This document shows, in pieces, positions 11,449 through 23,115 of a DNA stretch of 64,000 nt (positions are counted from its first letter, which is position 1; every line of letters begins with the position of its first letter). The notes beneath the pieces are model-generated. The model was not told the DNA's origin, made no database searches, and saw nothing but the letters and a program-made list of their open reading frames with translations. This DNA comes from Corydoras sp. C115 (lineage: Eukaryota > Chordata > Actinopteri > Siluriformes > Callichthyidae), in NCBI GenBank assembly GCA_019802505.1, contig JAFMOC010000078.1:1157001-1221000 (forward strand), in the 5' to 3' direction. The translations under genes and the position numbers were made by a program.

Positions 11449-12088
11449 CAAGCAATAAGACACGAGAAGGCGTGCGTTATAGTAACTAAATCAAGGGAAA
11501 GGGGTGTCGTTAGGAACGACACATAGCGGGGTACAGTTCCACCTCTTACCCTTGATTTAGTTACTATAATGCGGAACCTCGAATGCCTTATTGCTTTTAT
11601 AAAACACTTACAAACACACTATAATTAAAAAACATGGTTTAATTCATAAAAATGTTTATTAAAAACTAAATAATTAATGAAGTGGCGGCACGGTGGCTTA
11701 GTGGTTAGCACGTTCGCCTCTCAGCACTAGGGATTCCCGGTTCGAATCCCCATCTGGGTGGAGTTTCCATGTTCTCCCCGTGTCCGCGTGGGTTTCCTCT
11801 GGGTTCTCCGGTTTCCTTCCACAGTCCCAAAACATGGATCAAGTAAATTTAGTTATATATATATAGAGTGTGTCTGTGTGAGTGAGTGAGTGTGTGCCCA
11901 GCGATAGATTGGCGCCCTGTCCTGGGTGTATCTGCCCAGCGCCCGAAAACTTCTCCCCTGGATGGGCATGGGGAACCCCCCCCTAATACAGGATAAAGTG
12001 GAAGATAATGAATGAATGAAAAAATAAATAATTAATGAAGTGGTATTCCGTGACATCATCTAGTTTTGATTTTAAGTAAACATTGGTT
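11449..12088. mobile_element. Foldback (palindromic) element G, copy 1, split by V-SINE
   Basis: Perfect 21-bp arms at 11477-11497 and 11549-11569, plus a small inner hairpin GTGTCGTT/AACGACAC (11504-11522) and a looser outer pairing of CAATAAG / CTTATTG. Related sequence occurs at 21755-21846 and 31832-32115. The end beyond the V-SINE is approximate. Confidence 0.65.
11686..12025 (+). mobile_element. V-SINE in element G
   Basis: Perfect 18-bp target duplication AAATAATTAATGAAGTGG (11668-11685, 12026-12043), among the longest in the window. Confidence 0.92.
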
Positions 12089-12534
12089 GCTTAAGTAACG
12101 GGATGACATTTTAAAGCTCATGGGCAAATGGTTCCCTGTTAATATTAATTGTTTCCATTAATTGTACATGATTTAAAATAATGTTTTATCACGTTCTCAT
12201 GTTTCTTTGCTGGTGAGCTAGAACAGTTCGGTTCAGAGCCTTTTTGTTTTCGTTGTTCAGCACCCGCAGGAATGTTGCTGCGGCATCTTGATTCAGGCAA
12301 GTTAGGAAGCATTATGACGCAGAGATGATTGACTTTCATGAAAAGTTACACACATCTCCCTCACTGTCTATTTTTAATATTAACGTGACGCATTGATACG
12401 AATGTGAAGCGCTCAGAGGTGTGCGATATTGGCAATAATGTCACGGCTGGACAAACGGTGGAACTACCCGTTTTTTAATGATGCTAATTCACCGTTTAAC
12501 TACGGTAAAGTTTATATTAAGTATGTAATTCTAA
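12089..12534. other. No gene recognised
   Basis: Presumed intron 1. Short symmetric stretches (GCTAATTCACCGTTTAACTACGG) near 12483 suggest an old DNA-element end, not assigned. Confidence 0.4.
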
Positions 12535-12890
12535 GGGGTGGCACGGTGGCTTAGTGGATAGCATGTTCTCCGGTTCGAATCCCAATCTGGGTGGAGTTTC
12601 CATGTTCTCCCCATGTCCGTGTGGGTTTTCTCCGGGTTCTCCGGTTTCCTCCCACAGTCCAATAAACATGGATCAAGGTCAATTGAATTCTCCAAATTGC
12701 CCCATATAGAGTGTGTATGCATGTGTGTCTGTGTAAGAGAGTGTGTGCCCAGTGATGGATTGGCACCCTGTCCTGGGTGTATCTGCCCAGCGCCCGAAAC
12801 GTTCTCCCCTGGATGGGCATGGGGAACCCCCCTGCGACCCTAATAGAGGATAAAGCGGGAGATAATGAATGAATGAATGGATGCTAGTCG
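12535..12890 (+). mobile_element. V-SINE, nearly full length
   Basis: A small deletion removes part of the head between GTTCTCC and GGTTCGAATCC. The tail is (GAAT)n. Confidence 0.85.
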
Positions 12891-12924
12891 ACTAATGGAT
12901 AAAATAATCGATGGTCGAATCTAT

Positions 12925-13264
12925 GGAGGGCTGCACGGTAGCTTAGTGGTTAGCATGTTCTCCTCTCAACACTAGGGCTTCCCAGTTATAAACCCAATCT
13001 GGGTGGAGTTTCCATGTTCTCCCCATGTCCATGTGGGTTTCCTCCGGGTTCTCCGGTTTCCTCCCACAGTCCAAAGACATGGATGAAGTCAATTGAATTC
13101 TCCTAATTGCGTGTGATTGTGTGAGTGAGTGCCCAGCGATGGATTGGCGCCCTGTCCTGGGTGTATCTGCCCAGCGTCCGAGACGTTCTCCCCTGGATGG
13201 AACCCCCTCCCCCCCCCCACGAACCTAATAGAGGATAAAGCAGAATATAATGGATGGATGGATT
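12925..13264 (+). mobile_element. V-SINE, diverged
   Basis: Head GGGCTGCACGGTAGCTTAG, core intact, a gap before the 3' domain, tail (GGAT)n. Older than the previous copy by number of changes. Confidence 0.82.
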
Positions 13265-13667
13265 TGTAAGGTGTGGCTTTTAAGACATAACTAAATGAGG
13301 TAAAGGTTTCAAGTTTGTTTTTGTGTGATGAAGGATGTGGGAACTGAGCACATGTCTATTAATAGACACCTGGTATAAATGACTGTCCTCTCATATCCTA
13401 ACATGACCTTTAGTTCTTCTGCATTTTCCTTATCTTTTACAAATATAGTGAAATGAGCTCCAGAAGCGAGCCGTCTATCGATATTTAATTGAAGAATACG
13501 TCTGGTTTCATTTCTTAAACTCGAGTCACATGACCAGAGACGACAGGAAACGGCAGTGCCGTCCAATGTACACACAGACCGATATGAACGAGGTGAACTC
13601 AGAGGTGCCCTTGACTCCTTTAGATGTTTTGTAAACAGGGCCCAGCATAAAGAGGGTCATATGCTTC
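13265..13667. other. No gene recognised
   Basis: Presumed intron 1. An 88-codon minus-strand frame (13309-13575) has no family resemblance I can see. Confidence 0.4.
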
Positions 13668-14152
13668 ATGGCTGGCATGGTGGCCTAGTGGTTACCATGT
13701 CTACTTTTCAGTGCTGGGGTTCCAGGTTCAAATCCCAAACTGGGTGGAGTCTCCATCTCCCCCCCCCCACCCTTGTCCGTGTGGGTTTCCTCCAGGTTTC
13801 CAAAAATATGGATTCAGAGTGAATTGGAGGGCGGCACGGTGGCTTAGTGGTTAACACGTTCGCCTCTCAGCGCTAGGGATTGCTGGTTCGAATCCCCATC
13901 TGGGATTCCATGTTCTCCCCGTGTCCACGTGGGTTTTCTCCGGGTTCTCCGGTTTACTTTCACAGTCCAAAAACATGGATCAAGTCAATGGAGTTGCCTT
14001 AAATAGTGTGTATGTGTGAGCGTGTGCCCAGTGATAGATTAGCGTCCTGTCCTGGGTGTATCTGCCCAGCGCCCGAAACGTTCTCCCCTGGATGGGCATG
14101 GGGAACCCCCCCGCAACCATTATATAGGATAAAGCAGAAGATAATGGATGAA
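13668..14152 (+). mobile_element. Two V-SINEs, a 5' fragment then a full copy
   Basis: 13668-13825 is a diverged head-plus-core fragment cut off after 'GATTCAGAGTGAATTGGAG'. 13826-14152 is a full copy starting GGGCGGCACGGTGG. Confidence 0.82.
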
Positions 14153-14289
14153 GGTTTTCGGTACTTAAAATGAAGTTTTAGGTCAATTGATGGACAAATA
14201 TAGATGTTTACACACTTTCAAGCATGATAAAAATGTATAGTTGTATAGTTGTATGTAAAAATTCTATGAATAAAACCCGTTAAATAGCT

Positions 14290-14665
14290 GCAAACTATGA
14301 AGATGCATTATGGCAGTGTTTCTGAAGTACACATCTTTGTACTTCAGACCTTGCATGCTTTGGGCAATGTTTTCCTGGGAAACCATGACTGTGGTCGCTT
14401 TCAGCAGGGAAATGCTGCCTCAAAGCATACATAGTTCAGAAATGGAGCATAATAACTAGTTTAAGGCATTAAATTGGCCTTAAAATTCCCCTGATCCTAA
14501 TCCAGTCGAGTATCTGTGGGATGTGCTGAGTAAATGGGTCCGATCCACGGAGGCTCCGTTTCACTACTTACAGGAGTTAAAGGATCTGCTGCTAACATCG
14601 CAGTACAACATACCACGGCACACCTTCAGGGGTCTAGTGGAGTCCATTCACCAAAAGGGCAGGAC

Positions 14666-14672
<7 letters not shown>
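14290..14672 (+). pseudogene. Decayed Tc1/mariner transposase C-terminus
   Basis: A stretch reading NPVEYLWDVLSKWVR..LQELKDLLL..YNIPRHTFRGLVES resembles the 'SPDLNPIEHLWD' end of Tc1-family transposases. A preceding frame-shifted QQGNAASKHT resembles the QDNAxxH motif. Frameshifts separate them, so it is dead. No terminal repeats found. Confidence 0.6.

Positions 14673-14729
<57 letters not shown>
14669..14729. repeat. (TA)n microsatellite
   Basis: About 30 uninterrupted TA units at the end of the Tc1 fragment. Confidence 0.97.
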
Positions 14730-14732
<3 letters not shown>

Positions 14733-14761
14733 AAATCCAATCTTATTTTCTCAATTATTTA

Positions 14762-15011
14762 TTCCTATACTTGGGTCGGAGGGTGCGACCCAGGATGGGG
14801 GCGGGGTTCAGGACTTCCCTCTAATGTGTGCCCGCACGCACACACTGTAAAGAGGCAATTAAAAAGGGACAATTTACTGTATGTTTTGGGCATGTGGAAG
14901 GAAACCAGTAGAAAAACAATTCCGACATTAGAAGAACTTCTCCCTGATTGGAACTAGAAACGGGATCCTCAGCGTTGAGAGACTGATGTGCTAAGCGTGC
15001 CACCATACTGT
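14762..15011 (-). mobile_element. V-SINE, very old
   Basis: Only scattered matches (GGGTGCGACCCAGGATGGGG, GGCATGTGGAAGGAAACC, GCCACCATACTG) remain. One of the most decayed copies. Confidence 0.6.
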
Positions 15012-15069
15012 TTATATATCTACCTATCTTTAATTGTTTCTACTCCATTAAGCTACTTATAATTTTATA

Positions 15070-15105
<36 letters not shown>

Positions 15106-15221
15106 TTTTTTTTATTATAGGTATTTATATTATATTCATTTCGGCTGGAGTTCATTTTGCAGACTTTTATTCAAAGGGATGATCCAAAATTCACTCATTC
15201 AGTTGTTCATTTCTTTATTAG
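15012..15221. repeat. (TTA)n microsatellite in AT-rich spacer
   Basis: (ATT)n at about 15069-15104. Nothing else recognised. Confidence 0.85.
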
Positions 15222-15551
15222 GGGCGGCACGGTGGCTTAGTGGTTAGTACGTTCTCCTCTCAGCACTAGGGTTTCCATGTTCTCCCCGTGTCCGCGTGGG
15301 TTTCCTCCAGGTTCTCCAGTTTCCTTCCACAGTCCAAAAACATGGACCAAGTCAATTGAGTTCTCCAAATTGCCCCATATAGAGTATGTCTGTGTGAGTA
15401 AGTGTTTGCCCAGCGATAGATTGGCGTCCTGTCCTGGGTGTATCTGCCCAGCGCCTGAAACCTTCTCCCCTGGATGGGCATGGGGACACCCCCCCCCCCC
15501 GGGGACCCTAATATAGGATGAAGCGGAAGATGTTGGATGGATGGATGGATG
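15222..15551 (+). mobile_element. V-SINE with head deletion
   Basis: The box B region is missing (CACTAGGG joins directly to TTTCCATG). The 3' domain has a C-run at 15489-15500 and a (GGAT)n tail. Confidence 0.85.
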
Positions 15552-15772
15552 GAATTTATTTATTATCTTCTGCTTTATTATACATTAGGGTCAGGGGGGG
15601 TGTCATGGGTTCCATGCCCAGTTTTACTCTAATCCATGTTTTTGGACTATGGGGCGAAGCCGGAGAACCTGGAGGAAACCCAGATCGGGGAGAACATGGT
15701 TCGCCGTGAACCCGGACACGGATCTCCAGTGCTAAGAGGCGAATGAGCTAACTACTAAGCCACCGTGTTGCC
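15552..15772 (-). mobile_element. V-SINE, internally deleted
   Basis: The tail and head ends survive. The segment holding the conserved CACACTCTATATGGGG is missing. Confidence 0.75.
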
Positions 15773-15926
15773 CACGATCTGCAATATCCCAAATTAAGAG
15801 TTTGGGTCAGATCCCAGTGTAATTTTGTACTTCTGACAGGGAATGAGACGATTAGAGATTTTGATGGTATGACTGAACAAATATTACAATTATTTTGCAA
15901 TATTTAACTTCACCAAAAAATTATTT

Positions 15927-16376
15927 ATCGGTTCCAATCCCAATCTGTTCTCCCTGTGTCTGTGTGGGTTTCCTCCGGTTTCCTCCCACAGTCCAAAAAC
16001 ATGGGGGGAAATTGAATGCTGTAAATAGCCCCATCATAGTGGCTTAGTGGTTAGCACGTTTGCCTCTCAGCGTTGGGATTCCCGGTTCGAATCCCAATCT
16101 GGGTGGAGTTTCCATGTTCTCCCCGTGTCCGCGTGGGTTTCCTCCGGGTTCTCCGCTTTCCTCCCACAGTCCAAAAACATGGATCAGGTCAATTGAATTC
16201 TCCAAATTGCCCCATATAGAGTGTATCTGTGTGAGTGAGTGTGCCCAGCGATGGATTGACGCCCTGTCCTGGGTGTATCTGCCCAGCGCCCGAATCGTTC
16301 TCCCCTGAATGGGCATGAGGAAGCCCACCACGACCCTAATAGAGGATGAAGTAAGATAATGAATGGATAGATGGAA
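15927..16376 (+). mobile_element. V-SINE fragment followed by V-SINE
   Basis: 15927-16035 is a core fragment. 16037-16376 is a nearly complete copy lacking the first dozen bases. Confidence 0.82.
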
Positions 16377-17024
16377 AAGGACAACGTAGGTCTTTTGTGT
16401 TTTGCTATTTTGTTTTCTTAGTTAATTAAGAAAGCATGTGATGTTTTGCTCATCATGTGAGTTACCTGTTCTGTATATAAATTCCTTCTTTTTCCTCATA
16501 TCATTACATACAGTCTTATCGTCTGTGCATGGTACGATGTTGGTACCCCGGTGGCTTCTATAATAAAAACTATTTTTAAACTCCATCCTGCACTATGGAC
16601 TTTGATTTTGTCTATATAGCACCTGATTGTAAAAAAAGCTGATCGAAGCATTTCAGGATTATGCAAAAACACACGCTGTTAATTTATTTAGCTGTAGTTA
16701 ATGAGTTTAATAAAAACAAGAATACCCCTCCACCACGGGAGGCAGCTCCTCTTTGGGAATGTGCAAGTCAATCCATTTAGTGAAGGTGTGATTGTTTTTA
16801 CAAGAGTGTGTAACACTAAAAGCTTTACATTATTTACCAGCTGTTGGCCACTTAGACAGACAAACATGACATTATCCCTTGATCTTAAGATCACCACTTC
16901 AAACACTGGGGAAGAAGTTAATTTAACGTTGCATAGCCAATGTAACTATAACCAGGGATGCATATGAGTGGCATGCAGGTGTGCATGTGTGGTCAAAATA
17001 AAGAAAATAAAAACACCTACATCA
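16377..17024. other. Possible solo-LTR-like segment, otherwise unrecognised
   Basis: 16393-16600 has a TATA-like CTGTATATAAATTCC followed about 90 bp later by AATAAAAAC, the spacing of an LTR promoter plus polyadenylation signal. No duplication or internal sequence confirms it. Confidence 0.3.
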
Positions 17025-17150
17025 CCTTAATCCAGTGATTCTCAATTAATTTCTTTTAAGCCCCCCCTAGGAAGAAGAAAACATTTTGTGCCCCCCCACA
17101 CACACACACTCACCTCCCCCCCCCCCCCCCCCCCCCCACATGACAAAATT

Positions 17151-17490
17151 TAGTGGTTAGCATGTTCTCATCTCAGCGCTAGGGATTCCCGGTTCGAATC
17201 CCAATCTGAGTGGAGTTTCCATGTTCTCCCCGTGTCTGTGTGGGTTTCCTCCTGGTTCTCCACTTTCCTCCCACAGTCCAAAAACATGGATCAAGTCAAT
17301 TGAATTCTCCAAATTGCCCCATATAGAGTGTGTCTGTGTGAGTGAGTGTGTGTCCAGTGATAGATTGGCGCCCTGTCCTGGGTCTATCTGCACAGCGCCC
17401 GAGACGTTCTCCCCTGGATGGGCATGGGGAACCCCCCCGCAACCCTAATAGAGGATAAAGCGGGAGATAATGAATGAATGAATGAATGAT
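17151..17490 (+). mobile_element. V-SINE in hAT element C copy 1
   Basis: Lacks the first bases of the head (begins TTAGTGGTTAGC). The tail is (GAAT)n. Confidence 0.87.
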
Positions 17491-18059
17491 TTGTCTATAA
17501 ATTTGTTATAAGTTGACCTCTTTTATAACAATGTATCCTTATTAACAATAGAGAATACAAAAAAAGAAATATAGATCAACTTAGAACAGAATAATTTTAT
17601 TAACTTTGTTTTTTTTTAACTTTTAACTTTTGAAATTTTTGAACTGACTGGCATTTGATACTAAAAAATAAAATTAAATAAAATCAATAAATACTAATCA
17701 ATTCAAATTCATCAGCAACATTAATTCAGGAGCTCAATTTATTAACACTTTAACCTACAAAACTAAAATGAATACAACAATTTATTTTATTTATTTATTT
17801 TTTTTTTTTTTTTTGAGGAGGTCAGAACTAATGTCTCCAACGCGTCCATTTTGTAGCACAGCTTTTCTAAAGTAGCTTTCATAAAGTGTAATATTTTCTG
17901 GTTATACGTGTCACGTTTTTGATTTAAAAACTCAAGCGGTTATCAGTGTGATTGGGGTGTAATATCTTTAAGAGACGCCTTCATTTATTTAGCTTCACGC
18001 TGTCCACTGCCAACATTTAAAGACACAGAAGACACACCGGTCTTTCTTCGTCTCCACCT

Positions 18060-18201
18060 TTAGTTACAGTGAAGTTACAGTTACAGTGAAGCCAAGCATT
18101 ACATACACTTTATCATTTAACTTTCGGTTGACTTTTGTTGGTCTCGTTATCTTCGTCTCTCTCCGTCTTTCTCTCCTCATCTCTGTTAAATATTTTTCCA
18201 T
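18060..18201 (-). pseudogene. N-terminal hAT (ZBED-type) transposase remnant
   Basis: The minus strand encodes MEKYLTEM.. and a basic, glutamate-rich run. It is the same start as in the copy at 24946, where the following residues RKYDEVYVTLGFT match the N-terminus of ZBED-like hAT transposases. No further coding sequence. Confidence 0.55.
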
Positions 18202-18325
18202 GTTGTCTCTTGAGGGTTTGTTCAGTACACTTAATATCACTTGCTCTGTGATTTCTTGTTATGCGCCCCCCTCAGGCACCGCAATAGTGGGCGCTCCCCA
18301 CTATTTGAGAAGCACTGCCTTAATC

Positions 18326-18602
18326 TAAGGTTCCCCTGCGCACAATAACACTAACTGCTTTCTCCACCAATCAGTGGTGGTGCTGCACGAATAAGGTAAA
18401 GGTGCTTGGACATCTTGAGCTAATTGGCGAAGTGGTTGTAGAGTTTTTAAAACTCCACAGGGTCCTAATGAGTAAGTATTTCAAATGTGATGTAAAGCAA
18501 TGGTGTGGATTTGTACAGTGAACACTACGATTGCCACCCCACAGAATCCAGTATTCAGTATTTTGCATATATATGTGATTTTGATATATATGTGTGTGTT
18601 TT
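18326..18602. other. No gene recognised
   Basis: Presumed intron 1. A short TATATGTG-rich stretch precedes the next SINE. Confidence 0.4.
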
Positions 18603-18953
18603 TTCATTCATTCATTCATTCATTATCTCCCGCTTTATCCTATATTAGGGTCGCGGTGGGGTTCCCCATGCCCATCCAGGGGAGAACATCTCTGGCGCTG
18701 GGCAGATACACCCAGGACAGGGCGCCAATCTATCGCTGGGAACACTCACTCACACAGACACACTCTATATGGGGCAATTTGGAGAATTCAATTGACTTGA
18801 TTCATGTTTTTGGACTGTGGGAGGAAACCGGAGAACCCGGAGGAAACCCACGCGGACACGGGGAGAACATGGAAACTCCACCCAGATGGGGATTCGAACC
18901 GGGAATCTCTAGCGCTGAGAGTCGAACGTGCTGACCACTAAGCCACCGTGCCG
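18603..18953 (-). mobile_element. V-SINE, full length
   Basis: Complete from the (CATT)n tail to the GCCACCGTGCCGC head. One of the least diverged copies. Confidence 0.9.
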
Positions 18954-19756
18954 CAAGTTCTTAATTTAATTAGTTTTTAATTATTTCAAAATGATTTTTG
19001 CACACTCCACACAAACAGACTTGATTTAAGACTTAATTAGCGAGAAGTTGTTCATTGGTAATATTAACGCTTTATTTTGTGAAATTGCTTTATTGATCAG
19101 CCGTAGCCATAACTAACAACAAGGTACAAAATAAACCATATCATCGCTGAGGGTGTCCCGCCTGATAAGAATAGAGCCGTGGAACCGTGGTGGGTGTCCC
19201 TTTTTTTTCATTTGTGAAAGATGGCAACCCTAGCGACCACACACACTTTAGAGCTTTATTCATAAGATTATCGACGTATTTAGGTATTTATTCTTTGTGG
19301 TCCTGCTCTGTGTGTTATTAAGCGTCATTCAGTATAATACAGCTTCAGTGTTCTGATTATCATTCCCTTCCATCATATTATTTCCTTTCCCAGAAAAAAT
19401 AGTTTCATATCTGGATTCTGTCTGAAGCCAGGTTTATTTAAAGCTTCAACTCAAGCTGGCTTTTTATCATTCAGTCTGACTCCGTTCTGAGTGCGTTGAT
19501 TAGGAAATAGATAGAAGCGTAAGGGGAGTGTTCTCTTTAGCAAATTTGAAACCGGTACATATATGGGCATGGAGAACTCTCAGGAGGAATTTTTAACGGT
19601 GCTGTGGCTTTGGGGTTATAGGTTCTTTTTCTCGTCCTGAAATAAATTTCCTTGGAGGGGAGTGTACAAATGCTGATGGCCATATTTGGGTCCAGATATA
19701 ATACTTTTGTCATTCAGGAAATGTAATGCATTAATTCATCCATTATATTCCACTTA
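18954..19756. other. No gene recognised
   Basis: About 800 bp of presumed intron 1, without repeats I can match inside the window. Confidence 0.5.
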
Positions 19757-20490
19757 CCGTATTTTCCGGACCATAAGGCGCACCGTACTATAAGTCGCAG
19801 TCTGAATTACGGACTCTATTTCTGTACGGTACTTATTCTGTACGGCAGCGTATTATAAGGCACTCGCTAAAACATACGATCTACAAGAAAAGTAAAGGAT
19901 GCAAAACGCTGATTTATAATTGAAGTTTATTCTACTACTTGATAAAACACATTATTTTAATCGCTCTTCTCCCACAAATCCATCAAAGTCCTCGTCTTCT
20001 GTGTCTGAATTAAAAAGCTGTTTCTCTATCGAGCACTCCGGTGTTCCCTCTCATCGATGTCCGAGTCCGTCTCGTCTCCGGGCGGCCGTTCGGCGACGAT
20101 GCCGGCTTTCGCGAAAGCTCGGACGACGGTTACAGCAGAAACCTCAGCCCAGGCGTCCACAATCCATTCACAGACGGTGGCGTAACTCGCCCCGCCGCCG
20201 CCTCCCGAGTTTTAGTAAACGTGTGTTCACCGTCTATCATCCATCGCTCCCACGCCGCCCGCGACTTTACTTTAAACGCCCCGTTTACACCAATGTCCAG
20301 CGGTCGGAGTTCTTTATTTAATCCTCCCGGAATGACGGCGAGCTCCAAATAAATTTTCGGTCGCACAACAATACCTTTATAGAATTTGGAACTCAGTACA
20401 CGTATAAGGCGCACCGGATTATAAGGCGCACGTCCGATTTCTGGGAAAATTTTAGGCTTTTAGGTGCACCTATTAGTCCGGAAAATACGG
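19757..20490 (-). mobile_element. pogo/Tigger-like element, copy 3
   Basis: Terminal repeats CCGTATTTTCCGG / CCGGAAAATACGG with TA at 19755-19756 and 20491-20492. 734 bp, opposite orientation to copies 1 and 2. Confidence 0.9.
20043..20414 (-). pseudogene. Broken pogo-type transposase C-terminus
   Basis: The minus strand reads LELAVIPGGLNKELRPLDIG..RAAWERWMIDGEHTFTKT, then AAAGRVTPPSVNGLW in a shifted frame. It has lost the SRVKKIN segment kept by copies 1 and 2. Confidence 0.75.
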
Positions 20491-20496
20491 TAATCC

Positions 20497-20821
20497 TCTA
20501 GTAGGATTGTGGGGGGGGGTTTCCCATGCCCATCCAGGGGAGAATGTTTCAGGCGCTGGGCAGATACACCCAGGACAGGGCTCCAATCTATCGCTGGGCA
20601 CACACTCACTCACACACACACTCTATATGGGGCTATTTATCCATCCATCCATCGATCCATTATCTTCTGCTTTATAGTCTATTAGGGTCGCGGTGGGGTT
20701 CCCCATGCCCATCCAAGGGAGAACGTTTCGGGCGCTGGGCAGATAAACCCAGAACACTCACTCGCACAGACACACACTATATGGGGCAATTTGGAGAATT
20801 CAATTGACTTGATCCATGTTT
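20497..20821 (-). mobile_element. Two truncated V-SINEs
   Basis: 20497-20636 and 20637-20821 each keep the 3' domain and stop in the middle (GGGGCTATTTA and GATCCATGTTT), head to tail. Confidence 0.8.
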
Positions 20822-21445
20822 GCCCCATAAGGGCGACCTCATAAAAAGTATTCTTAAGATACTTAATATTCATGCGTTTCCCATGTCCATCCAGGGGAGA
20901 ATGTTTTGGCCGCTGGGCAGATACTCCCAGGACAAGGTACCAATCCATTGCTTGGCACACACTCACTCACTATAAAGGGGCAATTTAAAGTACCCAATAC
21001 ACCCTAAGTTAATGTTTTTGGACTGTGGGAGGAAACCGGAGAACCCTGAGGAAACCTACACGGGGGTTATATCTATTCTATTCTATACTACTTTTTATAT
21101 ATTCATTCATTTATTCATTATTTCCCGCTTTATCCTCTATTAGGGTTGCGATGGGGTTCCCCATGCCCATCCAGGGGAGAACGTCTCGGGCGCTGGGCAG
21201 ATACACCCAGGACAGGGCGCCAATCCATCGCTGGGCACAAACTCACTCACACAGACACACTCTATATGGGGCAATTTTGAGAATTCAATTGACTTGATCC
21301 ATGTTTTTGGACTGTGGAAGGAAACCGGAGAACCCGGAGGAAACCCACGGGGAGAACATGGAAACTCCACCCAGATGGGGATTCGAACCGGGAATCCCTA
21401 GTGCTGAGAGGAGAACGTGCTAACCACTAAGCCACCGTGCCACCA
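20822..21445 (-). repeat. Duplicated segment, single-copy version of 43023-44485
   Basis: Starts GCCCCATAAGGGCGACCTCA, contains an old V-SINE (20870-21060), the block ACACGGGGGTTATATCTATT and a younger V-SINE (21107-21445). The same order and junctions recur at 43023 onward, so this is a duplicated genomic block, not independent insertions. Confidence 0.85.
21107..21445 (-). mobile_element. V-SINE in duplicated segment
   Basis: Full-length copy with one short deletion in the core (CCCACGGGGAGAAC lacks the GCGGACA step). Confidence 0.88.
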
Positions 21446-21448
21446 TGC

Positions 21449-21491
<43 letters not shown>

Positions 21492-21754
21492 AAATAAAAA
21501 AGCCAGAATTTTGGGCATGCTATTATTTTTGTAGCTGTGCAGATGTTCTCTCAGAAGGTTCGGTAACACCGCCTGAAAGCAGCATTTTTCTCTTGCTGAG
21601 TTGCAATGATAAGCTCACTACAGAACATTCCTGCTGGATTATCAGTTCCATGCCCACATTTTTCTCACAGCTGTGAAGTCAGTCGTTGTTTTGTCTGTGG
21701 TTTTATTTACAGATTCCAATTTGCTTTGTCCTGCGTTTGTACTGAATATAAAAT
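21446..21754. repeat. (ATT)n microsatellite and unrecognised spacer
   Basis: (ATT)n spans about 21449-21491. The remainder shows no known repeat or exon. Confidence 0.8.
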
Positions 21755-21846
21755 CAATTTTAATAAAACTAAAAGGCATGAGAGGTTGTGTATTATTGTG
21801 AATAAATCTCGGGACAGAGGTGCTATTAGGCATGAAGTCTAGGGTT
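21755..21846. mobile_element. Element G fragment
   Basis: GGCATGAGAGGTTGTGTATTATTGTGAATAAATC matches 31850 onward in ordered pieces. Only one arm is present. Confidence 0.6.
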
Positions 21847-22337
21847 GTGTGTTCCCTATGCCATTCCAGGGGAGAATGATTCGGGTGCTGGGCAGATACA
21901 CCCAGGACAGGGTGCCAGTCCATCGCTGGGCACACACTCACTCACACAGACACACTCTATATAGGGGCAATTTATCTAGTCACTCATTATCTTCCACTTA
22001 ATCCTCTACTAGGGTTTTGGGGGGTTGGGTTCTCTATGCCCATCCAGGGGAGAATGTTTCGGGCGCTGGGCAGATACACCCAGGACAGGGCGCCAATCTA
22101 TCACTGGGCACACACTCATTCACACAGACACGCACGCATACACACTCTATATGGGGCAATTTGTAGAACTCCATTGACTTGATCCATCTTTTTGGACTGT
22201 GGGAGGAAACCGGAGAACCAGGAGGGAACCCACGCGGACACGGGGAGAACATGGAAACTCCACCCAGATTGGGATTTGAACCGGGAATCCCTAGTGCTGA
22301 GAGGAGAACATGCTAACCACTAAGCCACCGTGCCGGC
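21847..22337 (-). mobile_element. Truncated then full V-SINE
   Basis: 21847-21972 stops after the CTCTATATAGGGGCAATTTA step. 21973-22337 is complete, with an extra CACGCACGCATA in its AC-rich segment. Confidence 0.85.
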
Positions 22338-22808
22338 ATGATTAAAATTATGATTTAAAAAAAGTTTTTTTTAATTTTTTTTTATTTTGTGATTGTATCT
22401 ACTTTCCATGTAAGCTTATCAGCAGGGGGCTTAGAAGGAGGTGTAGGGCGCCCCACACGTGGAAGCCGTCTACTCACAGGGCTAAGGTTCTAGTGCATGT
22501 CTCAGCAGGACACCTCGATCGGAAGATAAAGAGTGAATACACCACAAAAGAGTACACAACACCTGGAACCAGAGGCTCCATGCTGGCTTAAAGACAGAAC
22601 AGCATTACGCATCCCCCCCCCCTCCTCCTCCTCCTTCAGCCGTCTTTGTGCCTTGTACACATAACAGTGAGGTGGAATGTAGGTACAGTATCCCAGCCTT
22701 TAAATATGTTGCTTAAAGAGGTAACAGAGGGGCTGTTGTCTTGGGTCAGGGGGTATAATCTCACGCAGCCTGTCTGGGACATCTGCTCGATTTCCAACAA
22801 TGACCTCC
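22338..22808. other. No gene recognised
   Basis: Presumed intron 1, with a C/CTC-rich run at 22611-22636. Confidence 0.45.
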
Positions 22809-23115
22809 ATCAAAAGCAGGGGTCTCAAAGTGCCGGCCCACGGGCCACATCCGGCCCGCGAAGCAGTCTTATACGGCCCCTCAAGGGTTAATAAAATAAG
22901 CATTAAAAAAAAAAAAAAGAATAAGAGAGGAGAGCGCAAACCGCATTACCGAAGATCAGACGCAAACAGCCAACCCAACCGAACAGCGAGATAGAGAGAT
23001 AAACAGAAAGTAGTAATCAGAACTCTGGAGTAGAATTCTGAGCGCCACCAGTGGCAGGAAGGGGAATAGCAGGTTCAGAAGGTAAAGTGGATGTGACACT
23101 ACGCTACGCATGCGC

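Larger units (their letters stand above)
17033..18317 (-). mobile_element. hAT element C, copy 1 (defective)
   Basis: Ends CAGTGATTCTCAA / TTGAGAAGCACTG with a perfect 8-bp duplication CCTTAATC (17025-17032, 18318-18325). Contains a C-run (17106-17138), an inserted V-SINE and an N-terminal transposase remnant on the minus strand. Related to 24868-26196. Confidence 0.92.

Noticed and set aside
16393..16600. Confident solo LTR
   Set aside because: TATA-like and AATAAA-like signals only; no terminal TG/CA pair with target duplication could be fixed.
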